Shown: positions 51,691 to 59,866 of the stretch, in pieces | How positions within the stretch are numbered: position 1 is the stretch's first letter | Layout: every line of letters begins with the position of its first letter | Source of the DNA: Mesorhizobium sp. | Lineage (GTDB): Bacteria > Pseudomonadota > Alphaproteobacteria > Rhizobiales > Rhizobiaceae | Assembly (NCBI GenBank): GCA_004017535.1 | Contig: SAJS01000023.1 | Location: 1 to 64,000, forward strand | DNA: 64,000 nucleotides | Reading direction: 5' to 3' | The notes under the pieces: generated by a model | The model's database searches: none | Told to the model about the DNA's origin: nothing | What the model saw: the letters and a program-made list of their open reading frames with translations, nothing else | Translations under genes and position numbers: made by a program

Positions 51691-52520
51691 TTTGGCTGAC
51701 TTGCGATGAAGGCGCGGATCGCATCCGTCGTCCCATTGACGATGAGATCCACCCCGAGTTGCCCGAATTGCGCGGAAGACCTTGCCGGATCGCCGCCATA
51801 AACGCCATCCCCGGCGCCGAGCGTTGGCGGGCTTGCAAGACGATCCTTGCGCACCAGGGACGGGTCGACGGCGAGCATCAGCGAGGTATCGGCCAAGCCG
51901 GCATGGGTTCCGATTTCGGCGCGGGTGGCGCCGGCGGCCAGGAGCTTGTCGGTATAAGGGCCTTGCGCGAACCGATAGTAATCAAGCGCGGCAAGGACCC
52001 GAACGGGGGTCTTCTTCCACTCGGCATTGAGCCGGTCGGCCACATGGCGTTCGTCAGTCTGATAGCCGCCGTGGTCTCCGATCAGCACGATCGTCTTGAA
52101 GCCGGCGTGTCTGAAGCTGCGAGCCGCGGACTCCAGCAATTGCTCGAAAGTCTTGTCGCTGATCGTGATGGTTCCCGGAAAACGCATGTGCTCGGTGGGC
52201 GGATCGATATTGCCTTCCGGCACATAGGCGACAACCGGCGCGACCAGCGCATTGCCCAGCTTCACTGCGATCTTCTCGGCGAGAAACTTCACCCGCACAT
52301 TGTGCTTGCCCAGCGCCATTGCCGGACCGCTCTGCTCGGTACCGCCGATCGGAATGATGATCGTGGTGGTCCCCGCCGCGACGAGATCGCGCAGCTCGGT
52401 CCAGGTCTGGTCTTCCAGGAAGACCGAAGCGCAGGCCGGGTTCGCCGCCTGCAAGAACAGCAGCACCCCGGCACCAGCCAAGATGCGCCGTAGCGCGCCC
52501 CTTCCGATCTCGACGAGCAT
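51687..52520 (-). CDS. Exported creatininase-family metal-dependent amidohydrolase
   Basis: A protein of about 277 residues with the creatininase fold, expected to cut an amide or peptide bond. Unusually it has an N-terminal signal-like segment (GVLLFLQAANPACA). The first metal-binding stretch reads GGTEQSGPAMALGKHNVR, where the classical EQHGPHLP...D pattern keeps the Glu but has Ser for His and His for Asp; FPGTITIS and the GDHGGYQTDE region are conserved. The frame reaches a GTG at 52526, but GGGAAGA spacing favours the ATG at 52520. It is coupled to the propeller gene and lies 22 bp after the GNAT-like gene. Confidence 0.8.
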   Translation of the reverse strand: MLVEIGRGALRRILAGAGVLLFLQAANPACASVFLEDQTWTELRDLVAAGTTTIIIPIGGTEQSGPAMALGKHNVRVKFLAEKIAVKLGNALVAPVVAYVPEGNIDPPTEHMRFPGTITISDKTFEQLLESAARSFRHAGFKTIVLIGDHGGYQTDERHVADRLNAEWKKTPVRVLAALDYYRFAQGPYTDKLLAAGATRAEIGTHAGLADTSLMLAVDPSLVRKDRLASPPTLGAGDGVYGGDPARSSAQFGQLGVDLIVNGTTDAIRAFIASQPK

Positions 52521-52542
52521 GTGCACTCTTCCCGGGATTGCC

Positions 52543-53823
52543 CTAGCGACGCTTCAGCAGGCTCCGCATGCGGTTGCGCAGCAGGCGCGCCATGTTGCGG
52601 GTCTCGCGGTAGAGGTGCAGTTGCGAGGCCGCCTGGCGAGCCAGCCGGTCGGCGTCCGGCGTCAGCCCGACCACCAGCGTGCCCATCGGCTTGCGCTCGC
52701 TCCACAGGCGGCTCATCACTGGATGGTCCGGAACCGCGCAGGAATCGGTCATGACGATGTTGGGATCGTCGAGATGCTGCTTGGTCACCTCGATCATCAA
52801 AAGCGTGCCCGGAGAATAGGCGGAGAGCGTCTCGTCATAGGCCGTCTTCCAGGTGTAGGCGACGCCGGCCTCGACGAAGACAACCAGGCAGGCGATGGCG
52901 CGGCCATCGAGCGTCAGCATGTGGATGCGGCACATGTCCTGCTCGGCCAGCCGGTGCACGGCCTCGCGGGCGAAGGCCGCGCGGTAGCGGTCGATCGCCA
53001 TGGCGGTGCGCTCGCGACCCTTCCAGCCGGCGGCCTCCAGCGTCAGGAAGCTTTCGATGGCATGGCGGATCTCGTCCGGCCCGCGCGCCACGATGTGATC
53101 GAGCTTGCCGAGGTCGGCAAGGCGCCGCTTCAGCCGGCGGAATTCGCGATAGTGATGCGAACGCAGCGACGCCTTGAGGTAATCCTCGCCGTAGGCATCG
53201 CTTTCAAGCACCGGACGCTCGAGCTTGCCGGTGGTCACCAGGGTCAGGCCGCGGCTGTCGGCAAACGAGGTGAGCAGGCTCGCGACCGGACCGTCGAGGC
53301 GCATGTCGGGCAGCACGAAGACTTTTGGCAGCTTGAGATGCGGCCGCGACAGCATCGAGAAGAAATCCTCGATGACGCCGATCGGATCGTCGCGGTCGAC
53401 CAGCGGCGTGCCGAGCGGGCCGAACGGGCTCGACCATGTGCGCATCACCGGGACGCCGAGCGGGATCGCCGGCCGCTCGACCGAGAAGGGCACCAGAAGG
53501 CGCAGCCGGTTGCGGTATTCGTCGCCGTCGCGGATGACGGCCAGCCGCACCTCGCGGTCTTCCAGCCGGGGCATCGCCGGCGCCAGGAAGCGCGGGTTGA
53601 AGAAGACATTCGGCTCGACCGTGCGGGCGCTGAGATAGTCGAGCTCCTCGACGAGGTCGAAGCCGGCCGAGGCCGGGTAGATGGCGAGCTTGCGTTCCGG
53701 TCTGTTGCTGGCGAAGAGCTCGATATGGGCGGGGTCGACCTCGCGCGCCAGGCCGGCAAGGTTGGAGACCATGGCGCCGGCGGGGCCGCCGCTGGTCTCT
53801 TCAAGCAACGGGACGGCGGCCAT
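52543..53823 (-). CDS. GNAT/FemAB-like acyltransferase (BcsL-type)
   Basis: A 426-residue cytoplasmic protein with a FemAB/GNAT-like acyltransferase domain in the C-terminal half (SFLTLEAAGWKGRERTAM and GRAIACLVVFVEAGVAYTWK), as in polysaccharide or cellulose biosynthesis GNAT proteins. It probably modifies a sugar or peptide precursor of a surface polymer. The longer open frame to 54801 is antiparallel noise over the flippase gene; the ATG at 53823 overlaps the flippase stop (ATGA). The substrate is unknown. Confidence 0.8.
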   Translation of the reverse strand: MAAVPLLEETSGGPAGAMVSNLAGLAREVDPAHIELFASNRPERKLAIYPASAGFDLVEELDYLSARTVEPNVFFNPRFLAPAMPRLEDREVRLAVIRDGDEYRNRLRLLVPFSVERPAIPLGVPVMRTWSSPFGPLGTPLVDRDDPIGVIEDFFSMLSRPHLKLPKVFVLPDMRLDGPVASLLTSFADSRGLTLVTTGKLERPVLESDAYGEDYLKASLRSHHYREFRRLKRRLADLGKLDHIVARGPDEIRHAIESFLTLEAAGWKGRERTAMAIDRYRAAFAREAVHRLAEQDMCRIHMLTLDGRAIACLVVFVEAGVAYTWKTAYDETLSAYSPGTLLMIEVTKQHLDDPNIVMTDSCAVPDHPVMSRLWSERKPMGTLVVGLTPDADRLARQAASQLHLYRETRNMARLLRNRMRSLLKRR

Positions 53824-55226
53824 CAGGCTACTTCCTTTCTTGCGGGCACGAAGATCGCCATCACGATGCCAAGCTTGCGCCAGACGGTGAAGGAGAGCGC
53901 GCTGGCCTCGAAGACCATGGCGAGGCTGGTTGCCATCGCCGCGCCCCAGAGGCCGAACAGCGGGATGAGGATCACGTTGAGGCCGATGTTGAGCGCAAGC
54001 GTCATGGCATAGACGGCGGCGCAGATGTTCTGGTTGCCGCTCATGGTGAGCAGGCTTTCGCAGGGGCCGACGGCGGCGCGGGCCACGACGCCCAGCACAA
54101 GCAGGAAGAGCAGCGGATAGCCGGCGGTGAATTCTGGACCGAACAGCACCAGCATCGGCTCGCCCAGCGCCAGCACCAGCAGCGCCATCAAAAGCGAGGG
54201 CCAGAAGGTCCAGGAGACGGTCTCGCGGGCGAAGGCGGCAAGCCTGTCCGGCTCGCCATGGGTGAATTGCGCATAGCGCTGGGCAACGCCGGCCTTGACC
54301 GCGAAATAAACGAAATGCACCAGCGCCAGCGTCTTCACGGTCGCGAAATAGACGGCGACATCGTTGGGCGGGAGGTAGGCGCCCACCATCAACACGTCGG
54401 CATTGGTGAGCAGGAAGAAGAAGCTCTCGACCAGGAAGATCGGCAGCGAGACGAGGATCCATTGGCCGAAATGCACCGTCATCGGCCCGGGCGGGACCTT
54501 CTTGTCCATGCGAGAGGTGACGGCCATCAGCTGGCCGAGCGTCGTGACATAGGTGGCGGCGATAGAGGCGAAGATCGCGGTCTTGGCGTCCGGCACATAG
54601 TGCAGGCCAAGCATCAGCGCCATGAACGCCAGGATCAGCACCGGCCGCACCAGATAGGTCGGCGACAGCGCCAACAGCGCCCAGGAATTGGCGCGCGCCA
54701 GCCCTTGCAGGAGGTCGCCGAGCGCGATCATCGGCAGGCAGATGACGCCGAGGATGAAGGGGATGACGTAGTAGTTCTCGATCCAGTCCGAGGCCAGCCA
54801 CACGCCAAGGGCGCCGAGGCCGGCGATCAGCGTCGAGGCGACGAGCACGAACAGGCGGCTGGCAAGCACGATGCCGCGCAGCTCGGCCAGCATGCCGCGC
54901 TCACGATACTCCGGAATGAAGCGGATGACGGAGGTGTGGAAGCCAAGGCAGGCGAGATTGCCGACGATGACCATCGTCACCCAGACCAGCACAGAGATGC
55001 CGTACTCGAACGACCCCATCCAGCGCGCCATCAGCACCTGGCTGACAAAGGCGATCAAGGCGCTGATGATGCGGATGGAAAAGGCGATAAGCGACATGCG
55101 CCCGGCTTCGCCGCGCGCATCGGCGGTGAAGAGGATGGCATCGATGCGGCCAAGCAGCGGCCGCATGCGCAGCGCCCAGCGCTGCGGCAGGAACCGCCCG
55201 GCAGTCGTTGCCGCGGAAAAGCGCAC
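53823..55226 (-). CDS. Polysaccharide flippase (Wzx/MATE-like)
   Basis: An inner-membrane protein of 467 residues with about twelve to fourteen helices, of the polysaccharide synthase/Wzx superfamily that flips lipid-linked sugars. MSLIAFSIRIISALIAFVSQ begins the membrane part and ESFFFLLTNADVLMVGAYL is a typical central motif. The start is a GTG at 55226 with GGAGAG six bases upstream; 55166 (MRPLLGRIDAIL) is possible. It heads an operon with the GNAT-like, creatininase-family and propeller genes. No glycosyltransferase or polymerase gene is adjacent. Confidence 0.83.
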   Translation of the reverse strand: MRFSAATTAGRFLPQRWALRMRPLLGRIDAILFTADARGEAGRMSLIAFSIRIISALIAFVSQVLMARWMGSFEYGISVLVWVTMVIVGNLACLGFHTSVIRFIPEYRERGMLAELRGIVLASRLFVLVASTLIAGLGALGVWLASDWIENYYVIPFILGVICLPMIALGDLLQGLARANSWALLALSPTYLVRPVLILAFMALMLGLHYVPDAKTAIFASIAATYVTTLGQLMAVTSRMDKKVPPGPMTVHFGQWILVSLPIFLVESFFFLLTNADVLMVGAYLPPNDVAVYFATVKTLALVHFVYFAVKAGVAQRYAQFTHGEPDRLAAFARETVSWTFWPSLLMALLVLALGEPMLVLFGPEFTAGYPLLFLLVLGVVARAAVGPCESLLTMSGNQNICAAVYAMTLALNIGLNVILIPLFGLWGAAMATSLAMVFEASALSFTVWRKLGIVMAIFVPARKEVA

Positions 55227-55332
55227 CCAAAACTCTCCGTTTTCCGCCTTTTTCCAGCGTTCGGGTCTATCCGAAACACCTTAAGAAAGGGTGGGTGGAG
55301 AGTTTCCCTCTCCCGTCAATATATGGGTAGGT

Positions 55333-55393
55333 GAGGAGTGGTCCCGCGCAGCGGACGAAAGCCAATTGCTTGGCTTTTCGAATGACGAGCGCC
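55333..55393. repeat. Mosaic repeat, copy X, within a 369-bp noncoding gap
   Basis: The gap 55227-55595 has no gene. Its core GAGGAGTGGTCCCGCGCAGC continues through the palindrome AAAGCCAATTGCTTGGCTTT to GACGAGCGCC, and recurs inverted at 59777-59836. Flanking bases (CCCTCTCCC before, GGCGGATGAGGG after) also match the other copy. The rest of the gap shows no structure except the hairpin at 55559-55585. Confidence 0.78.
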
Positions 55394-55558
55394 GGCAGGC
55401 GGATGAGGGCCAGCGCCGGCCTCGGAAATTTGGAACGAACCGCGTGTCCAAGAGGTTCTTTGCGGGAGTGTCCCAAACAGGGTGATTATCCTCTGTTGGA
55501 CTACGAAGGGTGGCCAATCGCAATCACCGACGCCGCCCTCATCCGGCCCTTCGGACCA

Positions 55559-55585
55559 CCTTCTCCCCGTCATACGGGGAGAAGG
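55559..55585. repeat. Perfect 12-bp hairpin (CCTTCTCCCCGT type)
   Basis: CCTTCTCCCCGT and ACGGGGAGAAGG flank CAT. It lies 10 bp after the stop of the small exported protein gene at 55596 and could protect or end its transcript. The preceding CTCATCCGGCCCTTCGG is often found with such hairpins in rhizobial mosaic repeats. Confidence 0.68.
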
Positions 55586-55595
55586 AAAAGGGCGC

Positions 55596-56102
55596 TTACA
55601 TTCCCTTCATCGCATCGCACGAGACGTTCGGGTTCATGTCGGCGAAGGCGCCGGTGGGGTTCTGCTTCCAGGCCCAGACATGCAGCTCGTAGAACGGGCC
55701 GAGGCCGTAGCGGTTGGGCGCGGTGTTGAAGTTGAAGAGATGGCCTTCGAGCGATGCCGGTCCTTTCGACGTGATGTATTCGACGGCGATCAGCTTCAGC
55801 GTGCCGTCGGCCATCGGCTCGTACATGACGGCTTCCGGCTTGGCGACGTCGACCGCATCGTCCTTCAGGTAGGCGGCGTTGACGTAGTGGATGCCCATGG
55901 CGCCGCCGGTGAGGCCGCTGGCGCAAGGGATCGGCGCATAGCCTTCGGCCTTCGCCACCGCGACGTCCTCGAAGCGGCTGTCGAGCGCCCGCACCTTTTC
56001 GGCCAGCGGGTTGACGGTCTCGGCTGTGGCGGCGCCCGCCGTCAGCAGGATGATCGCGGCAGAGGCGCCGACAAGGCACCTGGCCCAATTGCGAATGGTC
56101 AT
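55596..56102 (-). CDS. Small exported hypothetical protein
   Basis: A 168-residue protein with a clear signal peptide (LVGASAAIILLTAGAATA, cleavage after about residue 27). The mature part has two cysteines (IPCASGLTGG and VSCDAMKGM) that could form a disulfide, and aromatic, tryptophan-containing segments (FYELHVWAWKQNPTGAFADM). Similar proteins are known in rhizobia only as conserved hypotheticals. It is transcribed toward the repeat region, and its promoter lies in the 110-bp gap before the DUF1127-like gene. Confidence 0.7.
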   Translation of the reverse strand: MTIRNWARCLVGASAAIILLTAGAATAETVNPLAEKVRALDSRFEDVAVAKAEGYAPIPCASGLTGGAMGIHYVNAAYLKDDAVDVAKPEAVMYEPMADGTLKLIAVEYITSKGPASLEGHLFNFNTAPNRYGLGPFYELHVWAWKQNPTGAFADMNPNVSCDAMKGM

Positions 56103-56218
56103 TTCATGTCTCCAATGCGGTTGAGGCGCGCAACGGCGGGCCGGCCCGCCAAGGCCAACTCCGGGCGCCGGCGACGCTTGTCGTTAAAAGAATGGACACT
56201 GATCCCGACGCGGCGGGA

Positions 56219-56428
56219 TCAGTGGTGAAGCCGCCAATATTCCCAGTATTCGCGCGGCATCTCCCGCTCATCGAGGCCGATGTCGCGTCTCAGGTAATCG
56301 TCCCGAGGCGGCAGAAGGCGGCGCCGGTTTCGCAACGGCGAAAGCAGCGCCGACAAAGCCCGTCGCATGACGCCGCGCCGTGGCGGGAGGTAGTCCGCCG
56401 CGGCGGATACACTCTCGCTGTCCGGCAC
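56219..56428 (-). CDS. Small DUF1127-like protein
   Basis: A short basic protein. The C-terminal LRNRRRLLPPRDDYLRRDIG followed by LDERE matches the DUF1127 pattern (arginine-rich helix, then a LxxLxDIGL-type motif). Some DUF1127 proteins in rhizobia affect phosphate or carbon metabolism and bind RNA. The frame runs far upstream through the next gene; likely starts are the GTG at 56428 (69 aa) or the ATG at 56368 (49 aa), and neither has a strong ribosome-binding site. It lies just downstream of the DUF4242 gene. Confidence 0.55.
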   Translation of the reverse strand: MPDSESVSAAADYLPPRRGVMRRALSALLSPLRNRRRLLPPRDDYLRRDIGLDEREMPREYWEYWRLHH

Positions 56429-56480
56429 GGCGTCAGGTCCGCCGGCGACGGGTATGGTCTGCCCGACACGGTCTTCCCCG

Positions 56481-56753
56481 TCAGCGATAAAAGTAGGGGT
56501 CGAGGACCCGCACCTCCGTGATCTTGTCGACAGGAAGCGCATTCTTCTGCGCGGTGCTGCGGATCGCCTCCGGCGAGGGCGCGTCGTAGATGCAGAAACT
56601 CTTGCCCTTGTCGGGCGAGACGTATGATTGCACCCAGGTGACGCCTTTCTCGGCATTGCGGGCGATGACGCCGCCCATCGCCGTGGCGCCGGCATCGTTC
56701 ATCGGCACATGCAGGCCTTCGGGGAAGGTGCGTTCAACGAGATAACGTGGCAC
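56481..56753 (-). CDS. DUF4242 (SCO4226-like) small protein
   Basis: A 90-residue cytoplasmic protein of the ferredoxin-like DUF4242 family, whose Streptomyces member SCO4226 binds nickel. It shows PRYLVERTFPEGL, then TWVQSYVSPDKGKSFCIYDA and EVRVLDPYFYR. The start is a GTG at 56753, chosen because AAAGGAAAG lies just upstream. It is divergent from the large LuxR-type regulator gene about 320 bp away, a pairing that suggests control by it. Confidence 0.75.
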   Translation of the reverse strand: MPRYLVERTFPEGLHVPMNDAGATAMGGVIARNAEKGVTWVQSYVSPDKGKSFCIYDAPSPEAIRSTAQKNALPVDKITEVRVLDPYFYR

Positions 56754-56792
56754 GATCGTCTTTCCTTTCGTGATCGGATTGCAAGTTTCCAC

Positions 56793-56860
56793 GCAATTCC
56801 GGACGGAAGGCCGCGGCGAAGTCGCCGAGCCCAACAGCTACGCAGTTTTCCCGGAATTGC
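56793..56860. repeat. Enlarged GCAATTCCGGACGG palindrome, copy 4, in a 321-bp gap
   Basis: The gap 56754-57074 between the DUF4242 and LuxR-type genes holds a 68-bp variant of the short palindrome: GCAATTCCGGACGG at one end, CCCGGAATTGC at the other, with about 24 extra bases in the middle. The remaining bases must contain the two divergent promoters; no clear motif was fixed. Confidence 0.65.
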
Positions 56861-57074
56861 TGCGTGCTCGGTTCGAGCAAGGCGGATACCACCATTTCGG
56901 GAAAGGCCATGCATCGGAGCCATTCCCTATATTGGCCGGGACGATTCCCTATCTTTGGGACGTTTTATGTGGAAGATGGCACTTGAATGTGTGGAAAGTC
57001 ACATTTTAGGGCTGTCTCCCACGCTATCGCGGCGGCGATCCGCCACGATGGAATTCCAATTTCGCGAGAGAGCG

Positions 57075-59663
57075 ATGATGCTTCTGGAACGGCAGCCGCA
57101 GCTGCAGCAGATGGATGCCCTGTTGGCGGACGCAATCGGAGGCCGCGGCCGCGTCGTGGTCGTCTTGGGCGAGGCGGGCGCCGGCAAGACGGCGCTGGTC
57201 GAGGCGTTCGCGAGCCGACTGGATGATGGCCTGACAATGCTTCGCAGCGCCTGCGAGGACCTGTCCATCCCGGATCCACTGGGGCCGCTTCACGATCTGG
57301 CCCGCGACGCGCATTGGGAACTGCCGCGGGCGATGGACGACCGCCAGGTGCAGCGGCTGCCGTTGTTTTCCGAGGCGCTCGACGTTTTCGAGGCGAAAGG
57401 CCCATGCCTGCTCGTCATCGAGGATCTGCACTGGGCCGACGACGCGACGCTAGACTTCGTGCGCTTCCTCGGCCGGCGCATCGCAAACACCCGCATCCTG
57501 CTCCTGATGACGGCGCGGACCGACCGCAGCGAAGGGCAGATGCGCGTGCGCCGGGCGCTCGGCGAGATCCCGGCCGGCAATGTCGCGCGTATCGACGTGC
57601 CGCTGCTCAGCGAAAGCGCCGTGCTGTCGCTGGCCGAGGCCGCCGAGCGCGACGGCGAGGCAATCTACCGGGCGAGCGCCGGCAACGCCTTCTTCGTCAC
57701 CGAACTGCTTGCCGCCGAAAGCGATGGCGCCTTGCCGGCGAGCGTGCGCGACGCCGTGCTGGCGCGCGCCGAAAAACTGTCGCCGGGCGCGCGCTCGATG
57801 CTCGACGCCGTCTCGGTGTTTCCACGCCGCGCCGACGCCTGGGCGCTGAGCGGCCTTTGCGGGATTGCCGCCGCCGGCCAGCTCGCCGAATGCGTCGCCA
57901 ACGGCCTGCTCGAGGATTTCGGCGACGGCTATGCCTTCCGGCACGAGATCGCCCGTACGGCAATCGAGATGGCGCTGACGCCGAGCAAACGGCGCGAATA
58001 CAATGAACGCGCCTTGTCAGCCTTGCGCGAAAACCCGCAAGTGGCCACTGCCAGGCTGGTGCACCACGCGGTGGAAGCGCAGAACCTGGATGTGGTGCGC
58101 GAGCTCGCGCCGACCGCGGCGCGCGAGGCTTCCCGGGTGGGCGCGCATCGCGACGCGGTGGGTTATTACGAGGTTGCCCTGCGCTATGCGGAGATACTGC
58201 CGGTCGAGAAGCGAGCCGAGCTCTATGAGGGCCACGCTTTCGAGTGCCACTTGATCGGCCGCGTCGAGGCGGCCATGGAGGCGCAGCAGCAGGCGCGCCT
58301 GCTGCGCCAGGCGCTGGGCGATCGGGTGAAGGAGGGCGACGGTCTACGCTGCCTGTCGCGCTTTGCCTATCTGCTCGGCGATCGCGAGGCCGCGGACAGG
58401 TTCGGAGCACAGGCCGTGGAGCTGCTGGAGACAGCGCCTGACGGTCCCGAGCTCGCCATGGCTTATTCCAACCTCTCGCAGCTGGCGATGCTCGCCGAAC
58501 GGCTCGAGGACACGCTCATGCTCGGCGGCAAGGCCGTGGAACTGGCGGAGCGGCTCAACCGGCCCGACATCCTCTGCCACGCCCTCAACAATGTCGGCGC
58601 CGCCGGGCAATGGCTGGATTTCACCAAAGGGCGGCGCGATCTCGCCCGCAGCCTGGGAATCGCCTTGTCAGGGAACTTCCAGGAACATGCGGCGCGCGCC
58701 TTCACCAATTGCGCCTGCGTCGAGATGAACAGGCTCAACTTCAAGGAGGCGTCCTCGTTGCTGGAGCGCGGCATCGGCTACTGCGTCGATAACGATCTCG
58801 CGACCTGGCGCGATTACATGCGCGGCGTGCAAGCGCAGCTTCTGCTGAGGTACGGCCTCTGGGACGACGCCGCGGCGGTGGCGCATGAAGTTGTCGACGA
58901 TGAAGCAACGACGCCGTTGGTGCGCTATCCGTCGCTGGTGGCCCTGGCCAGATTGCGCATCCGACGCGGCGACCCGTCGGCCGAGCCGATCGTGGAAGAG
59001 ATGAGGCGGTTCCTGGACAAGGGCATGGAACTGCAACGGCTTGTGCCTTTCGCCGAGGTGATGGCGGAGCTGGCGTGGCTGGGCGAGGGCGACAGGGATG
59101 AAGCGCTGCATCTGATCGCCCTTGCCGAAGGCCTCGCGCCGACGCGGGCGGTGTTCGGTGGGCTGGCGGCCTGGCGGCGGCTTTTGTTGCCGGAAAGCGA
59201 TCCCGGCGAGACCGACGGCATGGCCGAGCCGCATCGCCTGCAATTGATCGGCGACTGGCGCGCCGCCGCTGCGCTTTGGGCGAGGATGGGCGCCCCCTTC
59301 GAACGGGCGCTCACCTTGCTGCAGGGCGACGAGGCCGCGCAGCGGGAAGCGCTGGATATTTTCGAGGCGCTCGGCGCAAGACCGGTGGCGCAGCACGTGC
59401 GCGGCCTGCTGCGGCAGAGCGGCGTGAGCCGCATTGCCAGAGGTCCAAGGCAGGCGACACGCGCCAACCAGGCCGGCCTCACGCAGCGCCAGATGGAGGT
59501 CCTGCAGTTGATCGAACGAGGCTTCTCAAACAAGAAGATCGCCGCGCATATGGCGATCTCGCCGAAGACGGTCGATCACCATGTTTCAGCGGTGCTCGGG
59601 AAACTGGAAGCCGTCTCGCGCGGCGAGGCGGCGGCCGCGGCGCGCGCGTCAGGGCTGGTGTAG
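57075..59663 (+). CDS. Large LuxR-type AAA ATPase transcriptional regulator
   Basis: An 862-residue regulator of the STAND/LAL type. An N-terminal AAA ATPase has Walker A GEAGAGKT at 32-39 and Walker B LLVIEDLHWAD near 115. A long helical TPR-like region fills the middle. The C-terminal LuxR helix-turn-helix reads LTQRQMEVLQLIERGFSNKK with TVDHHVSAVLGKL. The frame is open from 56628, but the ATG at 57075, after GAGAGAGCG, is the sensible start (57048 is possible). The signal is unknown; the divergent DUF4242 gene is a probable target. Confidence 0.84.
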   Translation: MMLLERQPQLQQMDALLADAIGGRGRVVVVLGEAGAGKTALVEAFASRLDDGLTMLRSACEDLSIPDPLGPLHDLARDAHWELPRAMDDRQVQRLPLFSEALDVFEAKGPCLLVIEDLHWADDATLDFVRFLGRRIANTRILLLMTARTDRSEGQMRVRRALGEIPAGNVARIDVPLLSESAVLSLAEAAERDGEAIYRASAGNAFFVTELLAAESDGALPASVRDAVLARAEKLSPGARSMLDAVSVFPRRADAWALSGLCGIAAAGQLAECVANGLLEDFGDGYAFRHEIARTAIEMALTPSKRREYNERALSALRENPQVATARLVHHAVEAQNLDVVRELAPTAAREASRVGAHRDAVGYYEVALRYAEILPVEKRAELYEGHAFECHLIGRVEAAMEAQQQARLLRQALGDRVKEGDGLRCLSRFAYLLGDREAADRFGAQAVELLETAPDGPELAMAYSNLSQLAMLAERLEDTLMLGGKAVELAERLNRPDILCHALNNVGAAGQWLDFTKGRRDLARSLGIALSGNFQEHAARAFTNCACVEMNRLNFKEASSLLERGIGYCVDNDLATWRDYMRGVQAQLLLRYGLWDDAAAVAHEVVDDEATTPLVRYPSLVALARLRIRRGDPSAEPIVEEMRRFLDKGMELQRLVPFAEVMAELAWLGEGDRDEALHLIALAEGLAPTRAVFGGLAAWRRLLLPESDPGETDGMAEPHRLQLIGDWRAAAALWARMGAPFERALTLLQGDEAAQREALDIFEALGARPVAQHVRGLLRQSGVSRIARGPRQATRANQAGLTQRQMEVLQLIERGFSNKKIAAHMAISPKTVDHHVSAVLGKLEAVSRGEAAAAARASGLV

Positions 59664-59776
59664 GGTTCAGCTGACGGAAAGCCCGAACAAGTCAGGCGAT
59701 CTGCGGTAATCGCAAGCGCCGGCGCTGCCCCTCATCCGCCCTTGGGGCACCAGCCGGCCCTTCGCTATCGCTCCGG

Positions 59777-59836
59777 GCGTTCGTCGTTCGAAAAGCCAAG
59801 CAATTGGCTTTCGGTCCGCTGCGCGGACCACTCCTC
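59777..59836. repeat. Mosaic repeat, copy Y (inverted relative to X)
   Basis: In the gap 59664-59866 the reverse complement of copy X is found: GGCGTTCGTCGTTCGAAAAG, then the AGCCAAGCAATTGGCTTTCG palindrome and TCCGCTGCGCGGACCACTCC. Flanking CCCTCATCCGCC and GGGGAGAGGG also correspond to copy X. The two copies bracket a 4.4-kb block in opposite orientation. Confidence 0.78.
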
Positions 59837-59866
59837 ATCCTCGCAGGCGGGGAGAGGGAAAGAAGG

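Noticed and set aside
53824-54801. Long upstream extension of the GNAT-like frame
   Set aside because: It overlaps the flippase coding sequence on the same strand in another frame and is arginine/alanine-rich without motifs. The ATGA overlap at 53823 gives a natural start.
55227-59866. Mosaic repeats as ends of an insertion sequence or genomic island
   Set aside because: No transposase or integrase gene lies between or beside them, and similar sequences look like ordinary rhizobial intergenic mosaics. The inverted arrangement is kept only as a possible recombination site.
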